From Pseudophaeobacter profundi (lineage in GTDB: Bacteria > Pseudomonadota > Alphaproteobacteria > Rhodobacterales > Rhodobacteraceae): a stretch of 64,000 nucleotides of DNA. This document shows positions 24,719 to 34,747 of the stretch, one piece after another. A program made the translations under genes and the position numbers. Numbering within the stretch: position 1 is the first letter of the stretch; each line of letters begins with the position of its first letter. The stretch is taken from the NCBI RefSeq assembly GCF_029697505.1, contig NZ_JARJEF010000010.1:100216-164215 (forward strand). Reading direction: 5' to 3'. The notes below the pieces were generated by a model that was not told the DNA's origin, searched no databases, and saw only the letters and a list, made by a program, of their open reading frames with translations.

Positions 24719-26215
24719 ATGGCAGAAGAACAACTCCAGACCGAGGCCGCCCCGGAAGAAAGCGCCTTTGGCTCCAGTGAATTTGCAAGCCTGTTGCACA
24801 AGGAATTTCGCCCTAAGTCCGACCAGGCCAAAACGGCAGTGGAAAGCGCGGTCAAAACCTTGGCAGAACAGGCCCTGGCCAATGCCGGGCTGATTTCGGA
24901 TGATGCGCTACGGTCGATCGAAAGCATCGTGGCCGAGATCGACAAAAAGCTGACAGAGCAGGTCAACCTGATCCTGCATAACGAAGAATTTCAGCAGCTT
25001 GAAAGCGCCTGGCGCGGGTTGCATTATCTGGTCAACAATACCGAAACTGACGAGATGCTGAAAATCCGGGTGATCCCGATCACCAAAAAGGAACTGGGCA
25101 AGACTTTGAAGAAATTCAAAGGCACGGCCTGGGATCAGTCACCGATCTTCAAGAAACTCTATACCGAGGAGTTCAGCCAGTTGGGGGGCGAGCCCTATGG
25201 CTCTTTGGTGGCGGATTTCCATTTTGACCATTCACCACCAGATATTGAGCTGCTGGGCGAGATGTCCAAAATCGCCGCCGGGGCCCATGCGCCGCTGATT
25301 ACCGGTGCCAAGCCCTCTCTGTTTCAGATGGATAGCTGGTCGGAACTGTCCAATCCGCGCGATCTGACCAAGATCTTTCAGACCCCGGAATATGCCGCCT
25401 GGCGGTCGTTGCGTGAAAGCGAAGATTCCAAATATGTCGGGTTGGCAATGCCGCGGTTTCTGGGCCGGATGCCCTATGGCTCCAAAACAGATCCAGTGGA
25501 TGAATTCGCTTTTGAGGAAGACACAACAGGCGCCGACAGCGAGAAATATTCCTGGGTGAACGCGGCCTATGGCATGGCGACCAATATCACCCGCTCGTTC
25601 AAATCCTATGGCTGGTGCTCGCGCATTCGCGGGGTTGAAAGCGGTGGGACGTTGGAAGAGCTGCCCTCGCATACCTTCCCGACTACCGATGGCGGGGTGG
25701 ATCAGAAATGCCCCACCGAGATTGCCATCGATGACCGGCGCGAGGCCGAGCTGGCCAAGAACGGCATGATGCCGCTCTTGCATCGCAAAAATACTGATGT
25801 AGCAACATTCATGGGCGCGCAATCCTTGCACAAGCCCACCGAATACGACGACCCGGATGCAACCGCCAACGCCAATCTTGGCGCGCGTTTGCCCTATCTT
25901 TTTGCCACCTGCCGCTTTGCGCATTATCTGAAATGCATGGTGCGCGACAAGGTTGGGTCGTTCAAAAGCCGTCAGGACATGGAATCCTGGTTGCAGAACT
26001 GGATCAACAATTACGTTGATTTCAACGCGGATATCTCTTCCGAGAACGAAAAGGCGCGCAAACCTCTGGCCGCTGCCGAAGTGGTGGTCGAAGAGGTCGA
26101 GGGCAACCCGGGTTATTACAGCTCAAAATTCTTTCTGCGCCCGCACTACCAGCTGGAAGGCCTGTCGGTCTCGCTTCGGCTGGTGTCAAAATTGCCCTCG
26201 GAAAAGGGAGGCTAA
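24719..26215 (+). CDS. tssC: T6SS sheath large subunit TssC (VipB)
   Basis: The 498-residue product matches TssC in length and motifs: FQQLESAWRGLHYLV, FSQLGGEPYGSLVADF, AAGAHAPLITGAKPS, MPRFLGRMPYG, and a C-terminal VEGNPGYYSSKFFLRPHYQ. It is the main sheath subunit. AGGAGG lies 6 bases before the ATG and 9 bases separate it from tssB, the usual tight pairing. Confidence 0.97.
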   Translation: MAEEQLQTEAAPEESAFGSSEFASLLHKEFRPKSDQAKTAVESAVKTLAEQALANAGLISDDALRSIESIVAEIDKKLTEQVNLILHNEEFQQLESAWRGLHYLVNNTETDEMLKIRVIPITKKELGKTLKKFKGTAWDQSPIFKKLYTEEFSQLGGEPYGSLVADFHFDHSPPDIELLGEMSKIAAGAHAPLITGAKPSLFQMDSWSELSNPRDLTKIFQTPEYAAWRSLRESEDSKYVGLAMPRFLGRMPYGSKTDPVDEFAFEEDTTGADSEKYSWVNAAYGMATNITRSFKSYGWCSRIRGVESGGTLEELPSHTFPTTDGGVDQKCPTEIAIDDRREAELAKNGMMPLLHRKNTDVATFMGAQSLHKPTEYDDPDATANANLGARLPYLFATCRFAHYLKCMVRDKVGSFKSRQDMESWLQNWINNYVDFNADISSENEKARKPLAAAEVVVEEVEGNPGYYSSKFFLRPHYQLEGLSVSLRLVSKLPSEKGG

Positions 26216-26271
26216 CAACCACTCTGGCCTCAAATTTATGTCAATGAGTTATGGTTTGAAAGGATAGCAAA

Positions 26272-26775
26272 ATGGCTGCTAGCATGTTCGTGGAAATCTC
26301 GGATATCGAGGGTGATGCGACCGAAGATAAACACAAGAATTGGATCGTCATTCAGTCGGCAAACTGGAATGTTGAACGCGCGGTTGAAATGACCGATCTC
26401 GGTTCGACCCAGCGGATGCACTCCAATTCCAATTTTGGCAAGATCGAGCTGACGTCGCAGATGGGCAAGGCGTCGAACGAGCTGGCCAAATCGGTTGCCA
26501 ACGGCACCGTACGTCCGGAAATCATCATGCATTGGTGCCGGTCTGGCGATGCTCAGGCCGAAGGTCTGCTGGAATATTCCGTGTGGAAGCTGAAAGACGT
26601 GGTGATCGACAGTTATTCGATCTCGGCCAGTGATGATGGCATTCCAGAGGAGACCTGGTCGCTGGCCTATGCCGCGATTGAGCATACCTATAAATCCACC
26701 AATCAAAAGACAGGTAAGTTGGAAAGCCCAATTGTTTTCCAATGGAACGTCCAAACCGGCAAGTTCGAGTATTGA
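26272..26775 (+). CDS. hcp: T6SS inner tube protein Hcp
   Basis: The 167-residue product is a Hcp1-type protein: FVEISDIEGDATEDKHKNW near the N-terminus, VEMTDLGSTQRMHSNSNFG, and SISASDDGIPEETWSLAYA, ending in FQWNVQTGKFEY. Hcp hexamers stack into the expelled tube. AAAGGA precedes the ATG. A hairpin with a T run follows the gene, which may leave most transcripts ending after hcp and so raise its level over downstream genes. Confidence 0.96.
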   Translation: MAASMFVEISDIEGDATEDKHKNWIVIQSANWNVERAVEMTDLGSTQRMHSNSNFGKIELTSQMGKASNELAKSVANGTVRPEIIMHWCRSGDAQAEGLLEYSVWKLKDVVIDSYSISASDDGIPEETWSLAYAAIEHTYKSTNQKTGKLESPIVFQWNVQTGKFEY

Positions 26776-26784
26776 TTTGCCTCT

Positions 26785-26816
26785 CCCTCGGGCGTGGCTG
26801 CACGTCCGGGGGTTTT
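26785..26816 (+). terminator. Terminator or attenuator after hcp
   Basis: CCCTCGGGCGTG (26785-26796) pairs with CACGTCCGGGGG (26801-26812) around a GCTG loop, with one mismatch and one wobble, and TTTT follows. It lies between hcp and tagJ inside the T6SS block, so it probably acts partially. Confidence 0.6.
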
Positions 26817-26846
26817 ATGTGTATTTGACATGGCGGAGTAGTGCCC

Positions 26847-27686
26847 ATGACCCCTGAAGCGCATTTGCGGGCTGGTGATCCGGAACAGGCCCTGGCCACT
26901 TTGCAGGCCCAGGTGCGCGCGGACCCTTCCAATGCCAAACTGCGAATTTTTCTGTTTCAGCTCCTGTGCATAATGGGAGACTGGAAGCGGGCGGTGGCGC
27001 AGCTGCGGCTGAGCGCCGAACTGGATGCCGGGGCAACGATCATGGCGCAGGCCTACCGAGAGGCCATCTTATGTGAAGTTTACCGTGAAAAGGTGTTCAA
27101 GGGTGAAAAAGACCCCTTGATCCTGGGCGAGCCAGCCCCCTGGCTGGCGCAGTTGATCGAGGCGCAGAAACAACTGGCGCAGGGCCATGCGGACCAGGCG
27201 CAGGCCCTGCGAGAGGCTGCATATGCGGCGGCCCCGACAACGGCGGGAACAGTGAATGGCACTGCCTTTGATTGGATTTCTGATGCCGATATGCGCCTTG
27301 GCCCGGTGCTAGAGGTGATCCTGAATGGGCGTTATTTCTGGCTGCCCTTTGCCCAGATCCAGAGCCTTGAAATCGATGAACCCAGCGATCTGCGCGATAC
27401 CGTCTGGATGGCAGGCACGCTGACCCTGGCAAATGAAGGTGCCCTGGCGGTGCTGATACCGACCCGCTATCCCGGCAGTGAAACGGCGGATGCAGCGGCC
27501 CAACTGGCGCGGGCTACCCATTGGCAAGAGGCGGGAGGCGGGGCCTATATTGGTCTGGGTCAGCGGCTTTTGACCATCGGTGACGAGGATTTCGCCCTGA
27601 TGGACATTCGCCAGCTGCAGATCGGCGGCGCGGGCGCTGAGGATGCACTGAACAACAGCGATGCACCGGGCGGCAGCGATGGCTGA
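26847..27686 (+). CDS. tagJ: T6SS accessory protein TagJ (ImpE)
   Basis: The 279-residue product matches ImpE/TagJ. The N-terminus is TPR-like (AHLRAGDPEQALATLQAQVRADP, LCIMGDWKRAVAQL), and the C-terminal domain has FDWISDADMRLGPVLE and ANGRYFWLPFAQI-type sequence. TagJ binds the TssB N-terminus in some systems. ATG 26847 has GGAG 8 bases upstream; a GTG two codons earlier is less likely. The stop overlaps the tssE start. TagJ is typical of clusters in which ClpV recycles a TagJ-bound sheath. Confidence 0.92.
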   Translation: MTPEAHLRAGDPEQALATLQAQVRADPSNAKLRIFLFQLLCIMGDWKRAVAQLRLSAELDAGATIMAQAYREAILCEVYREKVFKGEKDPLILGEPAPWLAQLIEAQKQLAQGHADQAQALREAAYAAAPTTAGTVNGTAFDWISDADMRLGPVLEVILNGRYFWLPFAQIQSLEIDEPSDLRDTVWMAGTLTLANEGALAVLIPTRYPGSETADAAAQLARATHWQEAGGGAYIGLGQRLLTIGDEDFALMDIRQLQIGGAGAEDALNNSDAPGGSDG

Positions 27687-28176
27687 CAAGATGCTTGCCG
27701 AACGCCTGCAACCTTCGCTGTTGGATCGGTTGACGGACAACGCGCCGAGGGAGCGCAGGGAAAGCCGCGATGCGCGGGTGATTGATCTGAACCGGCTGCG
27801 CGAAATCATTCAACGCGACCTGTCCTGGCTGCTCAACACACAGAACGCTGGGCGCCAGATTGATGGCGACCGCTACCCGGCGGTGGCGGGCTCTGTGTTG
27901 AACTATGGGCTGAGCGAAGTCACCGGCGAGTTCTCGACCACTGAAAAGGCTGAAAGGATCCGCCGCGCGATTGAACAGGCCATCAGCAGTTTTGAACCCC
28001 GCATTATCGAAGGCACGGTGGATGTGCAGTTGATTGGCGATGCGGAGGCGGCAGGCATGACCATTGGGTTGGATATCCGCGCCGACATGTGGGCGCAGCC
28101 GCTGCCGCTGGAATTGTACCTGCGCAGCAAGGTCGATGTGACCACCGGCGAAGTCAAAATGGAACGGGGGCTCTAA
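27679..28176 (+). CDS. tssE: T6SS baseplate protein TssE
   Basis: The 165-residue product has the gp25-like fold. Visible segments are RDLSWLLNTQNAG, YPAVAGSVLNYGLSE and AIEQAISSFEPRIIEGTV. I chose ATG 27679, which overlaps the tagJ stop; an earlier in-frame ATG at 27661 lies inside tagJ. TssE is part of the baseplate with TssF, TssG and TssK. Confidence 0.94.
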   Translation: MADKMLAERLQPSLLDRLTDNAPRERRESRDARVIDLNRLREIIQRDLSWLLNTQNAGRQIDGDRYPAVAGSVLNYGLSEVTGEFSTTEKAERIRRAIEQAISSFEPRIIEGTVDVQLIGDAEAAGMTIGLDIRADMWAQPLPLELYLRSKVDVTTGEVKMERGL

Positions 28177-28178
28177 CC

Positions 28179-30056
28179 ATGGATACCCGCCTGCTGGGCC
28201 ACTATGAGAACGAGCTGAACTATCTGCGAGACATGGGCGCAGAATTCGCGGCTGCCTATCCCAAGATTGCCTCGCGTCTGGGGATGGAGGGGGTCGAGGT
28301 TCTGGACCCCTATGTTGAACGGCTGCTGGAAGGCGTGGCCTTCTTGTCGGCGCGCGTCCAGCTGGAGCTGGAGCTGCAATATCCCAATTTCACCTCGAAC
28401 CTCCTGGAAATCATCTATCCGCATTACCTTGCGCCAACCCCATCGATGATGATTGCGCGGCTGGATCCGGATCCCAGCAATTCTGCGGTCAAAAGCGGCT
28501 ATCTGATGCCGCGTGGCTCGGTGCTGCGCTCGCGCTTGCAAGACGGCGCGCAGACGGCTTGCGAATTTCGCACCGCCGCCGATCTGACGCTCTGGCCGGT
28601 AGAGATTACCGAGGCGCAGTATATCGACGGGCGCGGTGATCTGGTAGCCGCTGGGGTGGCCGCCGGCTATGAGGCCCGCGCCGGGATCCGGCTGCGCCTG
28701 AAACGCAGCGACGGAGAGCCGCTGCGCGACCTCGATATGGATCGCTTGCAGATCTATCTGGGCAATGCTGCCGGCAATAGCTGGCCACTGCTGGAACTCT
28801 TGTGCACCCAGGTGCAGGGCATCGTGGCGCGTTCGACCGACCGGCGGGCCGACTGGCAGCTGCCCCTGCCTGACGGGGCCGTGGTGCAAAAGGGCTTTTC
28901 CCGCGATGAGGCGCTGTTGCCGGTGCCTGCGCGGGTGTTTGATGGCTACCGTCTGTTGCAAGAATTCTTTGCCATGCCGGAGAGGTTTCGCTTTGTTGAA
29001 CTGCAGGGGCTGCGCCCGGCGCTGCAACAAAGCACAGGAGCAGAGGTGGACCTATACATTCCGCTGCGTGAAGGGCTGCGCGAAGCAGCGCCTGTGGTCC
29101 TACCGGAGGTATTTCAGATCAATTGTATCCCGGCGGTAAACCTGTTTGAAAAGCGTTGCGACCGGGTGCGGCTGACCACACGCGACACCGAACATCAGGT
29201 TATTCCCAATCGTACTGCGGGGCTTGATTTTGAAATATACGCGCTGAAAAAAGTGATCGGAATCAGCGGAGAAGGTGCCGATGATATCGAGTTCCGCCCG
29301 TTTTATTCATCGGATGATTTCACTGCTGCTGGCGAAACCCACCCGGCCTATTACACCCTGAAACGGCGCATGCGGGAACGATCCGAAAAGGAACGGCTGC
29401 GCGGGGTGCGTTCGTCCTATCTCGGCTCTGAGGTCTACCTGACGCTGGTCGATCGGTCGCAGGCGCCCTATGGACCGGATCTGGAGCAGCTAGCGGTACA
29501 GGCGCTTTGCACCAATCGCGATCTGCCGCTGCTTTTGGCGACAGGCAATGAAGGCCTGTTTCACCTGCCCGAAGGTGGCCCGGTCAAGCAGATCACGCTG
29601 CCGATTTCACCAACGCGGCCGCATCCGTCGCTGGGGCAGGGGGATACGGCCTGGCGGCTGATTTCACATCTTAGCCTGAATTATGTGTCGATTGCCGACA
29701 GCGGGCGTGGCCAGGCCGCCGAAGCCCTGCGCGAGCTGGTTGGTCTATACGCGCCGCTGGGAAACCGGGTCACCGAAAAGCAGCTAGAGGGAATTGTCTC
29801 GGTTTCAAGCCGCCCCATCGTGCGCCGGATGAGCGATGAAATCCTGTCAACGGCAGTGCGTGGGATGGAAATATCCATAGGTTTTGACGAGAGCTTTTTT
29901 GAAGGCAGCAATATCTATGCGCTGGGGGCGGTGCTGGAACGGTTCTTCCATGGCTACGCCAGCATCAACACATTCACCGAAACCGTACTGACAACCGAAA
30001 AACGAGGGGAAATCGCCAGATGGCGACCACAAAAGGGCCTGGGCCGAATGATTTGA
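28179..30056 (+). CDS. tssF: T6SS baseplate protein TssF (VasA)
   Basis: The 625-residue product begins LLGHYENELNYLRDMGAEFA, the TssF hallmark, and continues with FLSARVQLELELQYPNF and LLEIIYPHYLAPTPSM. A C-terminal SLNYVSIADSGRGQAAEALREL stretch also fits. TssF is the largest wedge component. ATG 28179 lies two bases after the tssE stop. The 3' end overlaps tssG by 37 bases. Confidence 0.95.
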   Translation: MDTRLLGHYENELNYLRDMGAEFAAAYPKIASRLGMEGVEVLDPYVERLLEGVAFLSARVQLELELQYPNFTSNLLEIIYPHYLAPTPSMMIARLDPDPSNSAVKSGYLMPRGSVLRSRLQDGAQTACEFRTAADLTLWPVEITEAQYIDGRGDLVAAGVAAGYEARAGIRLRLKRSDGEPLRDLDMDRLQIYLGNAAGNSWPLLELLCTQVQGIVARSTDRRADWQLPLPDGAVVQKGFSRDEALLPVPARVFDGYRLLQEFFAMPERFRFVELQGLRPALQQSTGAEVDLYIPLREGLREAAPVVLPEVFQINCIPAVNLFEKRCDRVRLTTRDTEHQVIPNRTAGLDFEIYALKKVIGISGEGADDIEFRPFYSSDDFTAAGETHPAYYTLKRRMRERSEKERLRGVRSSYLGSEVYLTLVDRSQAPYGPDLEQLAVQALCTNRDLPLLLATGNEGLFHLPEGGPVKQITLPISPTRPHPSLGQGDTAWRLISHLSLNYVSIADSGRGQAAEALRELVGLYAPLGNRVTEKQLEGIVSVSSRPIVRRMSDEILSTAVRGMEISIGFDESFFEGSNIYALGAVLERFFHGYASINTFTETVLTTEKRGEIARWRPQKGLGRMI

Positions 30057-31057
30057 GCCACTTTGACCGGCTGGTCAAAGCCCCTGAGGAACACCATGTT
30101 TTTCAGGCCCTGAGGGTATTGGAAGCGCATTACCGGGACTCGCCCCGCCTGGGCGAGAGCCGCCGCCCGCGCCAGGATCCGTTGCGCCTTGGCCAAGAGG
30201 CAGAGCTGGCCTTTCCGCCCTCAACCATTGCCAGTTTCACCCCGGCCACCAAGGACGGCCCAGCCCGGTTGACCAATCGGTTTTTTGGGTTGTTTGGCCC
30301 GCAGGGGCCATTGCCACTGCATCTGACTGAATATGCCCGCGATCGCTACCGTAACCACCGGGATCCAACGCTGGTGGGCTTTGCCGATATGCTGACGCAT
30401 CGGATGATGTCGCTGCTTTACCGGGCCTGGGCCGAGGGTGCCCCGGCGGTCAGCTTTGACCGCGACGAAGATCCGCTGGCGGACCGGGTGGCGGCGCTGG
30501 CGGGGTATCACGGCACCGGGCTGCGCAACCGGGATGAAATGCCGGACCTGTCCAAGTTGCATTTTACGGGGATCATGGCGCAGGGCACCAAGACGCCTGC
30601 CGGGCTGGTGGCCCTGCTGTCTGATTTCTTTCAGGTGCCGGTGCATCTGGAAGAATTTGTCGGCAGCTGGCTAGAGCTGGAACCGGATGACCGCTGGCAG
30701 ATGGGGCGCGGGCAGGGGGGCTTGGGGCAGAACACCAGCCTTGGCGAGAAGGTCTGGAGCCGATCTGCCAAGTTTCGCCTGCGTATCGGCCCGCTTAGCC
30801 TGCAGGATTATGAACGCCTGTTGCCGGGCGGAGCAGCGCTGGCGCGTTTGCGGGCGATTGTACGCAATTATCTGGGGGATTTCCTGGATTGGGATGTGAA
30901 TTTGGTGCTGGCCGGGGATGCAGTGCCGCGCGCCAGTTTGGGCGGCACAACCCGGCTTGGCCATACCAGCTGGATTCGCAGTCGTCCGGACCCAGAGGCG
31001 GACCAGGCGGATGTGAGCGATTTGTATTTGTACCCCGGCCTAAACACCGGAACGTAA
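30020..31057 (+). CDS. tssG: T6SS baseplate protein TssG (VasB)
   Basis: The 345-residue product matches TssG: HHVFQALRVLEAHY, FGLFGPQGPLPLHLTEYARDR and VHLEEFVGSWLELEPDDR are family segments. It joins TssF in the wedge. The 37-base overlap with tssF suggests coupled translation. Confidence 0.95.
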   Translation: MATTKGPGPNDLSHFDRLVKAPEEHHVFQALRVLEAHYRDSPRLGESRRPRQDPLRLGQEAELAFPPSTIASFTPATKDGPARLTNRFFGLFGPQGPLPLHLTEYARDRYRNHRDPTLVGFADMLTHRMMSLLYRAWAEGAPAVSFDRDEDPLADRVAALAGYHGTGLRNRDEMPDLSKLHFTGIMAQGTKTPAGLVALLSDFFQVPVHLEEFVGSWLELEPDDRWQMGRGQGGLGQNTSLGEKVWSRSAKFRLRIGPLSLQDYERLLPGGAALARLRAIVRNYLGDFLDWDVNLVLAGDAVPRASLGGTTRLGHTSWIRSRPDPEADQADVSDLYLYPGLNTGT

Positions 31058-31082
31058 GAGTGCCTATAGGGAGCGAAGTGAC

Positions 31083-33806
31083 ATGACCGAGATCAGCCGT
31101 GTGGCGCTATTTGGGAAGCTCAATAAATTGGGCTATCAGGCGGTAGAAGGGGCAACCGTGTTCTGTAAGATGCGTGGCAACCCCTATGTGGAACTGGTGC
31201 ATTGGATGCATCAACTCTTGGCCCAGCCGGACAGTGATCTGCATCGAATTATCGCCCATTACGATCTCGATACTGGAAAAATCTCTAGTGAAATGACCCG
31301 CGCGCTGGACATGTTGCCGCGCGGGGCCTCGGCGATTTCGGATCTGAGCGATCATTTGATGGATGCGATGGAACGGGGCTGGGTCTGGGGCTCGTTGCTG
31401 TTTTCCGCCAGCCAGGTGCGCAGCGGCTATCTGCTTTTGGGCATGCTGAAGACACCAGCACTGCGCAATATTCTGACCTCGATTTCGCCAGAACTGGCGC
31501 GGATTGGCGCGGATGATTTGGCCGATAACTTTGCTGCAGCCACCGATGGCTCGCCCGAGGCCGGGATGTCGGCGCAGGATGGCAGCATGGTCACCGGAGG
31601 TGGTGCCGAACCTGGCGAGACCTCTGCCGCTATGGCCCCTGGTGCCATGGGCAAGGGAGAGGCGCTGGCGCAGTTTTGCACTGATCTGACGGAACAGGCC
31701 CGCGCGGGCGAGATTGATCCGATTGTGGGGCGTGACGAAGAGATCCGCCAGATTGTTGATATCCTGATGCGGCGACGCCAGAACAACCCGATCCTGACCG
31801 GCGAGGCCGGGGTTGGCAAAACAGCGGTGGTCGAAGGCTTTGCCCTGCGCATTGCCCGTGGGGATGTGCCACCTGCCCTGCGCAACGTGCGGCTCTTGGT
31901 GCTGGATATCGGGTTGTTGCAGGCTGGTGCCTCGATGAAAGGGGAATTTGAAAATCGGTTGCGTCAGGTGATTGATGAGGTTCAGGCCAGTGCCGAGCCT
32001 ATCGTGATGTTTATCGATGAAACCCACACGCTGGTGGGGGCTGGCGGCGCGGCGGGCACCGGCGATGCGGCCAATCTGCTGAAACCGGCCCTGGCCCGCG
32101 GCACCCTGCGCACCATCGGCGCAACCACCTGGGCGGAATACAAGAAATATATCGAGAAAGACCCGGCTCTGACCCGCCGCTTTCAGGTGGTCAAGATTGA
32201 CGAACCCTCGGTGCCAAAGGCGATCCTGATGATGCGGGGCATTGCTTCGATGCTGGAAGCGCATCACCGGGTGCAGATTTTGGACGAAGGGATTGAGGCT
32301 GCTGTCAGTCTGTCGGCCCGCTATATTCCGGCGCGGCAACTGCCGGACAAATCGGTAAGCCTGCTGGATACCGCCTGCGCCCGCGTTGCCGTCAGCCAAC
32401 ACGCGGTCCCGGCAGAGGTTGACGACAGTCAGCGCCGGATTGAGGCCCTGACCACCGAGCTGGAGATCATCAGCCGTGATGAAACTGCTGGTTACGAGGT
32501 GGCAGAACGCCGCGCGGCTGTCGCGGACGCAAAGACCCGCGAGGAAGAGCGGCTCGCCGCTCTGACCACCCGTTGGGACAATGAAAAAGCGGTGGTCCAG
32601 GAGATCCTCGACCTGCGCGCCAAGCTCCGAGAGGGGGCCGCGCCCGTAGATGATGTCGCGGATGCTGGGGAAGAGGCGGCCGAGGGCGCATCGAACAGCC
32701 CGCTATCCGAGGAAGAGCGCGCCGCCCTGATGCAACAGCTCAAGGAAAAGAATGCCGAACTGCAAGTGCTGCAGGGTGAGTCCGCCCTGATCTTGCCGAT
32801 TGTCGACCAGCAAGCGATTGCCAGCGTGGTAGGCGACTGGACTGGCATCCCGGTTGGACGCATGGTCAAGGATGAAATCGACACCATTCTGCACCTCGAA
32901 GAACATCTGGCAAAGCGGGTGATCGGTCAGGATCACGCGATGCAGATGATCGCCAAGCGGATCCAGACCAGCCGCGCCGGGCTGGACAATCCCAACAAAC
33001 CCATCGGGGTTTTTCTGCTCGCCGGGACCTCGGGCGTTGGCAAGACCGAAACGGCCCTGGCCCTGGCCGAGGTGCTTTATGGGGGGGAACAGAATGTCAT
33101 CACGATCAATATGTCGGAATACCAAGAGGCCCATACCGTTAGCAGCCTGAAGGGCGCACCGCCCGGATATGTCGGCTATGGCGAAGGTGGCGTGCTGACC
33201 GAGGCGGTGCGGCGCAAGCCCTATTCCGTGGTGCTGCTGGATGAGGTCGAAAAGGCCCACCCGGATGTGCATGAGATCTTTTTTCAGGTCTTTGACAAGG
33301 GCGTGATGGAGGATGGGGAAGGGCGGGTGATTGATTTCAAGAATACCCTGATCCTGCTTACCTCTAACGCGGGGTCCGACATGATTATGGATATGTGTTC
33401 TGATCCAGACCTGATGCCCGCCCCGGAAGGTATCGCCAAGGCGCTGCGCGATCCGCTGCTGAAGATCTTTCCGGCGGCGCTTTTGGGGCGTCTGGTGACC
33501 ATTCCCTATTATCCGCTTAGCCCAGATATGATTGGCAAGATCACCAAGCTGCAACTGGGGCGTATCAAGAAACGGGTGGAAGAGGCCCACGGCGTGCCGT
33601 TTTCCTACACCGATGCGGTTGTCGACAAGATCGTCGCCCAGTGCCAGGAGCTGGAAAGCGGTGGTCGGATGATCGACACGATTGTGACCAATTCGATGCT
33701 ACCGGATATTTCCAACGAATTCCTGCGCCGCCTGATGGCGGGGGAGCAGGTCGCGGCGGTGGCCATAGATGTGAAAGAGGGGGCCTTTTCCTACAATTTT
33801 GACTGA
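31083..33806 (+). CDS. clpV: T6SS sheath-recycling ATPase ClpV (TssH)
   Basis: The 907-residue product is a Clp/Hsp100 double AAA+ ATPase. Walker A motifs are GEAGVGKT (240-247) and GTSGVGKT (648-655); Walker B regions are [10 protein letters not shown] and [14 protein letters not shown]. An N-terminal helical domain of 170 residues and a coiled-coil middle domain with the [16 protein letters not shown] helix lie as in ClpV. It disassembles the contracted sheath. The position after tssG and the sequence distinguish it from ClpB. Confidence 0.95.
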   Translation: MTEISRVALFGKLNKLGYQAVEGATVFCKMRGNPYVELVHWMHQLLAQPDSDLHRIIAHYDLDTGKISSEMTRALDMLPRGASAISDLSDHLMDAMERGWVWGSLLFSASQVRSGYLLLGMLKTPALRNILTSISPELARIGADDLADNFAAATDGSPEAGMSAQDGSMVTGGGAEPGETSAAMAPGAMGKGEALAQFCTDLTEQARAGEIDPIVGRDEEIRQIVDILMRRRQNNPILTGEAGVGKTAVVEGFALRIARGDVPPALRNVRLLVLDIGLLQAGASMKGEFENRLRQVIDEVQASAEPIVMFIDETHTLVGAGGAAGTGDAANLLKPALARGTLRTIGATTWAEYKKYIEKDPALTRRFQVVKIDEPSVPKAILMMRGIASMLEAHHRVQILDEGIEAAVSLSARYIPARQLPDKSVSLLDTACARVAVSQHAVPAEVDDSQRRIEALTTELEIISRDETAGYEVAERRAAVADAKTREEERLAALTTRWDNEKAVVQEILDLRAKLREGAAPVDDVADAGEEAAEGASNSPLSEEERAALMQQLKEKNAELQVLQGESALILPIVDQQAIASVVGDWTGIPVGRMVKDEIDTILHLEEHLAKRVIGQDHAMQMIAKRIQTSRAGLDNPNKPIGVFLLAGTSGVGKTETALALAEVLYGGEQNVITINMSEYQEAHTVSSLKGAPPGYVGYGEGGVLTEAVRRKPYSVVLLDEVEKAHPDVHEIFFQVFDKGVMEDGEGRVIDFKNTLILLTSNAGSDMIMDMCSDPDLMPAPEGIAKALRDPLLKIFPAALLGRLVTIPYYPLSPDMIGKITKLQLGRIKKRVEEAHGVPFSYTDAVVDKIVAQCQELESGGRMIDTIVTNSMLPDISNEFLRRLMAGEQVAAVAIDVKEGAFSYNFD

Positions 33807-33889
33807 GCCCCAGGCACAGCCCCGCAGCGGTGGTGAAACCTGCAAGCCGCATCGTCCTATTGTGATCCGCCAACCAAATGGAGTCCTTC

Positions 33890-34747
33890 GTGCATCAGAG
33901 CGCCGACACTCAACTCACCCTACAGGATCGGGCCCGCATCTTTGTGGAACGTCCGGTGGTGACCAATTCCATTCTTGGAATCATCATCTTCAATGCGGTG
34001 ACCCTTGGGCTTGGTACCTCTCATGTGGTGAACAGTCATATTGGTGGGTTGCTGGGCGTGATCGACAGCCTGGTCCTCACCATCTTTGTGGCCGAGCTGG
34101 CGCTGAAACTGTTTGCCTACCGGCTCAAATTCTTTTCCTCGGCTTGGAATATCTTTGATCTCTTGGTGGTCAGCGTTGGCCTGTTGCCCGACAAGCAGGG
34201 GCTGTCGGCGCTGCGCGGGCTGCGGGTCATCCGGGCGCTGCGACTATTGTCGGTGATCCCGCAGATGCGAAAGGTGGTGCAGGCGCTGCTTGATGCCTTG
34301 CCCGGCATGGGTGCGGTGATCGTGATGATCTCGATTGTCTTTTATGTCTTTGGTGTGATGGCAACGCTGATGTATGGCGCGGCCTTTGATGTCTGGTTTG
34401 GAACCCTTGGGCGGTCGCTGTATTCGCTGTTCCAGATCATGACGTTGGAGAGCTGGTCTATGGGCATCGTGCGTCCGGTGATGGAGGTTTACCCCATGGC
34501 CTGGTCCTTCTTTGTGCCGTTTATCGTGATTACCGCTTTCTCGGTGCTGAACCTCTTTATCGGTCTCTTGGTCAATACAATGCAGACCGCAGTGGAGGCC
34601 GAAGCCGAGGCCGAATTTGAACAGCTGCGGGAACTGGTGCGCCAGGAAACCGATGTGGTTGATGCACATGTGATTGAGCTGCACGCCGAGCTGAAGGCCC
34701 TGCGCCGTGAAATCAGTGAGCTGAAAGGAGGCGACAATGGCGGATAA
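33890..34747 (+). CDS. Voltage-gated sodium channel of the NaChBac/NavAb type
   Basis: The 285-residue product has six membrane helices. S4 has regularly spaced Arg (LRGLRVIRALRLLSVIPQMRKVV region), and the selectivity filter is TLESWSM at 185-191, the same string as in the crystallised bacterial Nav channels. A C-terminal coiled coil (VEAEAEAEFEQLRELVRQE) would hold the tetramer. I chose GTG 33890 because GGAG lies 6 bases upstream; ATG 33878 lacks a Shine-Dalgarno. The gene sits between clpV and a sheath-fusion gene in the same orientation, and its end overlaps the next start by 11 bases, so it appears to be part of the T6SS transcript. No T6SS role is known to me for this family. Confidence 0.9.
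   Translation: MHQSADTQLTLQDRARIFVERPVVTNSILGIIIFNAVTLGLGTSHVVNSHIGGLLGVIDSLVLTIFVAELALKLFAYRLKFFSSAWNIFDLLVVSVGLLPDKQGLSALRGLRVIRALRLLSVIPQMRKVVQALLDALPGMGAVIVMISIVFYVFGVMATLMYGAAFDVWFGTLGRSLYSLFQIMTLESWSMGIVRPVMEVYPMAWSFFVPFIVITAFSVLNLFIGLLVNTMQTAVEAEAEAEFEQLRELVRQETDVVDAHVIELHAELKALRREISELKGGDNGG

Noticed and set aside
31107-32402. A 431-codon minus-strand frame inside clpV
   Set aside because: It is the shadow of a clear AAA+ gene, with no own motifs.
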